Positions 5,985-8,302 of a DNA stretch of 8,302 bases are shown here, in pieces. Where the stretch lies: positions 1 to 8,302 of the forward strand of contig CAZWRL010000027.1 in assembly GCA_964636345.1 (NCBI GenBank), given 5' to 3'. The position numbers and the translations under genes were made by a program. Position 1 is the first letter of the stretch; each line of letters opens with the position of its first letter. The notes beneath the pieces were generated by a model. The model searched no databases. It was given only the letters and a program-made list of their open reading frames with translations, and was not told the origin of the DNA. Source of the stretch: JBBTXJ01 sp964636345 (GTDB lineage: Bacteria > Patescibacteriota > Patescibacteriia > Magasanikbacterales > JBBTXJ01).

Positions 5985-7502
5985 TTACAATGTTCTCGCC
6001 AACTCCACCAACAAATGCACGCCGTAGCCAGTTGCGCCCGCGCGCATCCATGGCTCCGCTTTCATGTTCCATGTCCACGCGGTGCCGGCAATATCCAAGT
6101 GCGCCCACGGATACGAAGCAAACTCTTTCAAAAACGCGGCGGCAGTCGCGGCGCCAGAAATTTTGCCACCGATATTTTTCACATCAGCCATCTCACTTTT
6201 CACGGCCTTGGTGTGCTCTGGCAAAAGCGGCAAACGCCACACTCCTTCACCGGCCGCTTTCGCGGCGCGCTCAACCTGTCGCGCAACACCCTCGTTATCT
6301 GAAAACAACCCCGCGTGCCACGGTCCCATGAAAAACGCGCACGCGCCGGTTAATGTCGCCAAATCCACCACCGCGCGCGGTTCATACTTTTTAGCATAGC
6401 ATAATGCATCGGCGAGAATCAATCGGCCTTCCGCGTCCGTATTTAATACCTCAATAGTTTTTCCGCTCATCGTGCGTAAAATATCTCCTGGACGATACGC
6501 GCTCCCGGACGGCAAATTTTCCGTAGCCGGCATCAAACCAACCACATTATTCTTTATATTCATCGCCGCGATCACGCGCATCGCGCCCAAAACCGCGGCC
6601 GCGCCGCACATGTCATATTTCATTTCATCCATTGCCTCGCCGGGTTTCAAAGAAATGCCGCCGGAATCAAAGGTGATGCCCTTGCCAATAAACACAATCG
6701 GCTTTTTTGTTTTGGCGCCGTTCATCCATTCCAACACAATAAACGCTGGCGGCTGTTGTGACCCAGACGCAACCCCAAGAAGCGCGTCCATGCCCAGTTT
6801 TTTCATTTCCTCGCGGCCGAGCACCGCCACCTTTAATTTTGGAAATTGCTTGCCGAGCTTTTCCGCCTCTTTGGCAAGATACGTCGGCGTCATTTCAATC
6901 GGCGGCAGATTGCCAAGGTTGCGCACAAGATTAATCGCGTCCGCCAAAATCTGGCCGGTAACCAAACCTCGTTCAAACGCGCGACGATATCGTCCCTCTA
7001 CGCCAAAAAGCGCAACCTGTTTTATCGCCAGCGATTTCCGTTCCGGATCGGTCTTGTAGTGGTCAAAATGATACGTTCCCATGCCCACTGCCTTCGCGAT
7101 CAAAACACCAAGCGGTTCCGGTTTGAATTTCGTTACAAACCACGCGGGTAGGGCCAGTGTAAACGCATCCTGCTTTTTATTTTGTACCCACTGCGCCGCC
7201 GTGGCGATTACTTTCCACGCCGCCGTGGCATCAAAAAATTTCCGTTCGCCAATTCCCGCAAGCACCACTCTCTTCAGCCCCGAGCCATGTCGAAGGACGC
7301 CGCCCGGATACACCCCCCCCACCTCCCCAACCTCGCCCTTAAAATCTCCCGTTGCCAAAAGCTCCTGCGCCGCCGCGCGCGCTGCTACCGGCAACTCCCG
7401 CGCCTCGCGCGACAAGATCTTCTGCCCCTTTTCTATAAAAATAATAACCGCATTCTGTTTCCCCTGGAGATCCTCCAATATATTACCAAATGAGTAAATC
7501 AT
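5985..7502 (-). CDS. pepA: Leucyl aminopeptidase (M17 family, PepA)
   Basis: M17 enzymes are hexameric two-metal exopeptidases that remove N-terminal residues from cytoplasmic peptides. From the ATG at 7502 the product is 505 aa, against 503 for E. coli PepA. All active-site residues are present with the same spacing and an offset of +4: metal ligands K274, D279 (GKGITFDSGG), D297 (KYDMCGA), D356 and E358 (NTDAEGRL), and catalytic K286 and R360. The C-terminal HLDIAGTAW and GATGYGV segments also fit. A TTG at 7541 would give 518 aa, but it lies within a likely -35 box (TTGACT) and the match to E. coli length favours the ATG. No Shine-Dalgarno is visible, so the message may be leaderless. It is flanked by two copies of a palindromic repeat and heads the run to the FemAB gene. 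Confidence 0.96.
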   Translation of the reverse strand: MIYSFGNILEDLQGKQNAVIIFIEKGQKILSREARELPVAARAAAQELLATGDFKGEVGEVGGVYPGGVLRHGSGLKRVVLAGIGERKFFDATAAWKVIATAAQWVQNKKQDAFTLALPAWFVTKFKPEPLGVLIAKAVGMGTYHFDHYKTDPERKSLAIKQVALFGVEGRYRRAFERGLVTGQILADAINLVRNLGNLPPIEMTPTYLAKEAEKLGKQFPKLKVAVLGREEMKKLGMDALLGVASGSQQPPAFIVLEWMNGAKTKKPIVFIGKGITFDSGGISLKPGEAMDEMKYDMCGAAAVLGAMRVIAAMNIKNNVVGLMPATENLPSGSAYRPGDILRTMSGKTIEVLNTDAEGRLILADALCYAKKYEPRAVVDLATLTGACAFFMGPWHAGLFSDNEGVARQVERAAKAAGEGVWRLPLLPEHTKAVKSEMADVKNIGGKISGAATAAAFLKEFASYPWAHLDIAGTAWTWNMKAEPWMRAGATGYGVHLLVELARTL

Positions 7503-7512
7503 AGCTGTCTGG

Positions 7513-7541
7513 AGCTTACGTCGCCCGTCCAAAAAAGTCAA
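7513..7541 (-). promoter_or_regulatory. Putative promoter of the aminopeptidase operon
   Basis: TTGACT (7541-7536) and TAAGCT (7518-7513) are separated by 17 nt. The -10 box ends 10 nt before the ATG at 7502, so RNA would start only about 3-4 nt before the start codon. This agrees with the absence of a Shine-Dalgarno. The -10 match is weak and the site is a proposal. Confidence 0.4.
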
Positions 7542-7548
7542 TCCACCC

Positions 7549-7575
7549 TGTCATCCTGAACTTGTTTCAGGATCT
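7549..7575. repeat. REP-like palindromic repeat, copy 2
   Basis: These 27 bases are identical in sequence and orientation to 5945-5971, with arms ATCCTGAA/TTCAGGAT and loop CTTGT. The copy directly abuts the T-run of the terminator at 7576-7609, giving two tandem hairpins between the structured RNA and the aminopeptidase promoter. Confidence 0.85.
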
Positions 7576-7609
7576 AAAAAAACCACCCGACCGCTTTCGC
7601 GATCGGGTG
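7576..7609 (-). terminator. Intrinsic terminator of the structured RNA transcript
   Basis: On the minus strand an 11-bp stem, CACCCGATCGC with GCGGTCGGGTG (one U-G pair), is capped by a GAAA tetraloop and followed by G and seven T. This is a strong Rho-independent terminator for transcription from the right. On the plus strand the wobble becomes C-A and no T-run follows, so it acts in one direction. Confidence 0.92.
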
Positions 7610-7612
7610 TGT

Positions 7613-7631
7613 AGGGGGATTCTCTGCCCCC
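7613..7631 (-). promoter_or_regulatory. 3' UTR element complementary to the small ORF's ribosome-binding site
   Basis: The minus-strand bases AATCCCCCT (7621-7613) are a perfect 9-nt complement of AGGGGGATT (7892-7884), the Shine-Dalgarno of the 35-codon ORF. The same C-run can instead pair with GGGGG at 7631-7627 in a local hairpin with an eight-base loop. The two pairings exclude each other, as expected of a switch. A switching function is inference. Confidence 0.45.
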
Positions 7632-7770
7632 ATTGTTTCCCCGTATCCTTACGGGGCGATGCGTTCGAGCATAGTTTCCTTTTTTCGTTCAGACATCGCG
7701 CCCATCGGACGCGACCACCATCCCGGCTCGCACTCACGAACCGGGAGCTTCCGTTTGGCGAGAGCTCTCG

Positions 7771-7878
7771 CTACTCGCCCGCACCCTCCTGCTCCCGCTC
7801 CACGATGAGCGTGGCGGGGATCGCCGCCACGAGGCAGGCGAAGAGGAGGGCGGCCACGGTAATGCCGATGATTTCCAT
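7771..7878 (-). CDS. Small single-span membrane peptide (35 aa), unknown function
   Basis: The frame opens at ATG (7878) and ends at TAG (7773-7771). AAGGGGG lies 8 nt upstream as a plausible Shine-Dalgarno. The peptide begins MEIIGITVAALLFACLVAAI, so residues about 3-25 form one hydrophobic span, and ends in a charged, mostly acidic tail (VEREQEGAGE). Of 35 sense codons, 32 end in G or C. This looks coding, although the surrounding region is GC-rich as well. Size, single span and charged end are like type I toxin or other regulatory membrane peptides, but no family is recognised. The ORF is embedded in a strongly structured transcript. Its middle forms an 8-bp hairpin (7810-7831) and a perfect 12-base palindrome follows the stop codon. 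If the RNA is purely structural, this frame could be incidental. Confidence 0.5.
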   Translation of the reverse strand: MEIIGITVAALLFACLVAAIPATLIVEREQEGAGE

Positions 7879-7921
7879 ATTACAATCCCCCTTCCCAGCC
7901 CGTCGTGTCGGCGACGGGAAA

Positions 7922-7977
7922 CGTTGTCTATCCCACTTCCATCCGACCACACCGTGTGATCGGATGAATAAACAACG
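7922..7977 (-). other. Bulged long hairpin in the RNA leader
   Basis: Outer arms CGTTGTTTAT (7977-7968) and ATAGACAACG (7931-7922) pair over 10 bp with one U-G. Inside is a 13-bp arm pair, CATCCGATCACAC with GTGTGGTCGGATG (7966-7940), again with one U-G and only one unpaired base at the tip (four if the last pairs open). Eight bases (GAAGTGGG) bulge on the 3' side between the two helices. Both wobbles would be mismatches in the opposite strand's RNA. Confidence 0.75.
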
Positions 7978-7989
7978 CCTTTTCCCTCA

Positions 7990-8055
7990 AGGAGCGTGTC
8001 CTTACGGACGCCCATCCCTCATACGGGACTGCCATCGCGGCCGGGCCGAGCTCCT
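7990..8055 (-). other. Multibranch RNA domain with GUAA tetraloop
   Basis: AGGAGC (8055-8050) pairs with GCTCCT (7995-7990), closing a domain that holds the hairpins TCCC-GTATGA-GGGA (8028-8015) and GTCC-GTAA-GGAC (8009-7998). The latter has a GNRA-class tetraloop. The fold was worked out by eye. Confidence 0.5.
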
Positions 8056-8070
8056 CTCACATTGAAAAAG

Positions 8071-8197
8071 GCGCCTGTTGTGGATACTGCAGCGCGCGGA
8101 TATTTGGAGGGAAACACCCGCATGCTTGTCGCAGCACCCACAACTGGCGCTTCTTTAGAAGCCCGTTGTATATATTGAGGCATTCGCACCGACAAGC
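8071..8197 (-). other. Possible pseudoknot in the 5' part of the structured RNA
   Basis: Helix A pairs GCGCCAGTTGTGG (8150-8138) with CCACAACAGGCGC (8083-8071): 12 of 13 pairs, with one A-A mismatch. Helix B pairs GCTTGTCG (8197-8190) with CGACAAGC (8131-8124), 8 perfect pairs. The 3' strand of helix B lies in the loop closed by helix A while its 5' strand lies outside, so the two together form a pseudoknot. Confidence 0.5.
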
Positions 8198-8268
8198 TAG
8201 TACGAACCCTCCTGCCTTTGTAAGCCGTACGCCTCGTGACCAATACGGTCATGGCAGCGTAACAACGT

Positions 8269-8297
8269 AGTATAGCATATCTGGACAATCCTGTCAA
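8269..8297 (-). promoter_or_regulatory. Strong near-consensus promoter of the structured RNA
   Basis: A perfect TTGACA (8297-8292), a 17-nt spacer and TATACT (8274-8269, 5 of 6) with TGC directly before it (extended -10) make this the best promoter in the window. Transcription should start near 8262. It implies high expression unless repressed. Confidence 0.85.
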
Positions 8298-8302
8298 GTC
8301 CT

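Larger units (their letters stand above)
7577..8262 (-). ncRNA. Highly structured transcript of unknown family, about 685 nt, containing one small ORF
   Basis: A near-consensus promoter at the right end and a strong terminator at the left define the unit; the start near 8262 is estimated from the -10 box. Stems visible on the minus strand, 5' to 3', are: GCTTC-TAAA-GAAGC; a 13-nt helix with one mismatch (8138-8150 with 8071-8083) crossed by an 8-bp helix (8190-8197 with 8124-8131); a multibranch domain (7990-8055); a bulged hairpin (7922-7977); a 7-bp hairpin (7899-7918); a hairpin inside the small ORF (7810-7831); the palindrome CGAGAGCTCTCG (7759-7770); a 9-bp hairpin (7722-7745); one at 7697-7713; CCCCGTA-AGGA-TACGGGG (7639-7656); one at 7614-7631; then the terminator. 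Four stems hold a U-G pair on this strand that would be C-A or A-C on the other. I found no signatures of RNase P RNA, tmRNA, SRP RNA or group II domain V. It may be a regulatory leader and 3' UTR for the small ORF, or a structural ncRNA. Ends and family are uncertain. Confidence 0.65.

Noticed and set aside
5621..6331. Plus-strand frame of 236 codons
   Set aside because: It spans the end of the aminopeptidase, the repeat and the helical-protein gene on the opposite strand, so it is a shadow.
7634..7694. 15-codon frame (MSERKKETMLERIAP) after the membrane peptide
   Set aside because: No convincing Shine-Dalgarno, and it ends inside the CCCCGTA hairpin. Too short to support without conservation data.
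7562..8065. Plus-strand frame of 167 codons antisense to the structured RNA
   Set aside because: It starts inside the palindromic repeat, has no ribosome-binding site, and its Arg/Ser/Pro-rich product looks like random translation of GC-rich stems.
7577..8262. Known RNA families: RNase P RNA, tmRNA, SRP RNA, group II intron domain V
   Set aside because: None of their hallmark conserved segments (for example GAGGAAAGTC, a tag reading frame with a tRNA-like 3' end, GGAAGGAAGCAG) could be found by eye. A covariance search is still the decisive test.
8019..8297. Minus-strand frame of 92 codons over the promoter and 5' part of the structured RNA
   Set aside because: Its first codon (TTG) is the -35 box itself. 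The internal ATG at 8252 has no Shine-Dalgarno. The product is Arg-rich low-quality sequence and the bases are better explained by paired RNA arms.
1..8302. CRISPR array, insertion sequence or attachment site
   Set aside because: No regularly spaced repeats, transposase or integrase frames, or target-site duplications were seen. The only exact dispersed repeat found is the pair of palindromes.

Overview
The window is about 8.3 kb of bacterial DNA. Genes are short, tightly packed and often overlap by a few bases. Nearly all of them read on the minus strand. The mix (RuvA next to a FemAB-type peptidoglycan-bridge enzyme, a minimal J-domain protein, a Spo0M-like protein, an M17 aminopeptidase, a tRNA without an encoded CCA, several genes of unknown function) suggests a small-genome environmental bacterium, perhaps of the Candidate Phyla Radiation (Patescibacteria). 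That placement is an inference from gene content, not from a marker gene.

Layout, left to right. (1) 1-1458, minus strand: a three-gene operon. A J-domain protein with a DnaJ C-terminal-like half comes first, then two acidic proteins I do not recognise, joined by an ATGA overlap and an 11-base overlap. The last gene runs off the window. A consensus promoter (1527-1555) drives it. (2) 1571-1642, minus strand: tRNA-Arg with anticodon CCG and its own extended -10 promoter. (3) 1686-3377, plus strand: a multi-membrane-span GT-C type glycosyltransferase, the only plus-strand gene; its 3' end overlaps the next gene tail to tail. (4) 3349-7502, minus strand: a probable five-gene run in transcription order: leucyl aminopeptidase, a helical protein of unknown function, a Spo0M-like protein, ruvA and a FemAB-family ligase. 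Two identical 27-base palindromic repeats flank the aminopeptidase gene.

(5) 7576-8302, minus strand: the most unusual part. There is no conventional gene, but a near-consensus promoter (8269-8297) and a strong intrinsic terminator (7576-7609) bracket a transcript of about 685 nt full of stem-loops. These include a possible pseudoknot, a multibranch domain with a GUAA tetraloop, and a 10 bp plus 13 bp bulged hairpin. In four imperfect stems the odd pair is G-U on the minus strand but A-C on the plus strand, so the RNA appears to be selected in the minus sense. Inside it lies a 35-codon frame for a one-span membrane peptide. Its ribosome-binding site is perfectly complementary over 9 nt to the 3' UTR. 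Structured leader, tiny membrane peptide and fold-back of the 3' end on the RBS resemble the logic of hok-like type I toxin mRNAs. A large structural ncRNA with an incidental reading frame is the main alternative. I recognise neither the RNA nor the peptide.

How the genes fit together: the glycosyltransferase and FemAB protein point to cell-envelope assembly, RuvA to Holliday-junction processing, the aminopeptidase to peptide turnover and the J-protein operon to an Hsp70 (DnaK) partner role. The functional links are inferred from adjacency only.
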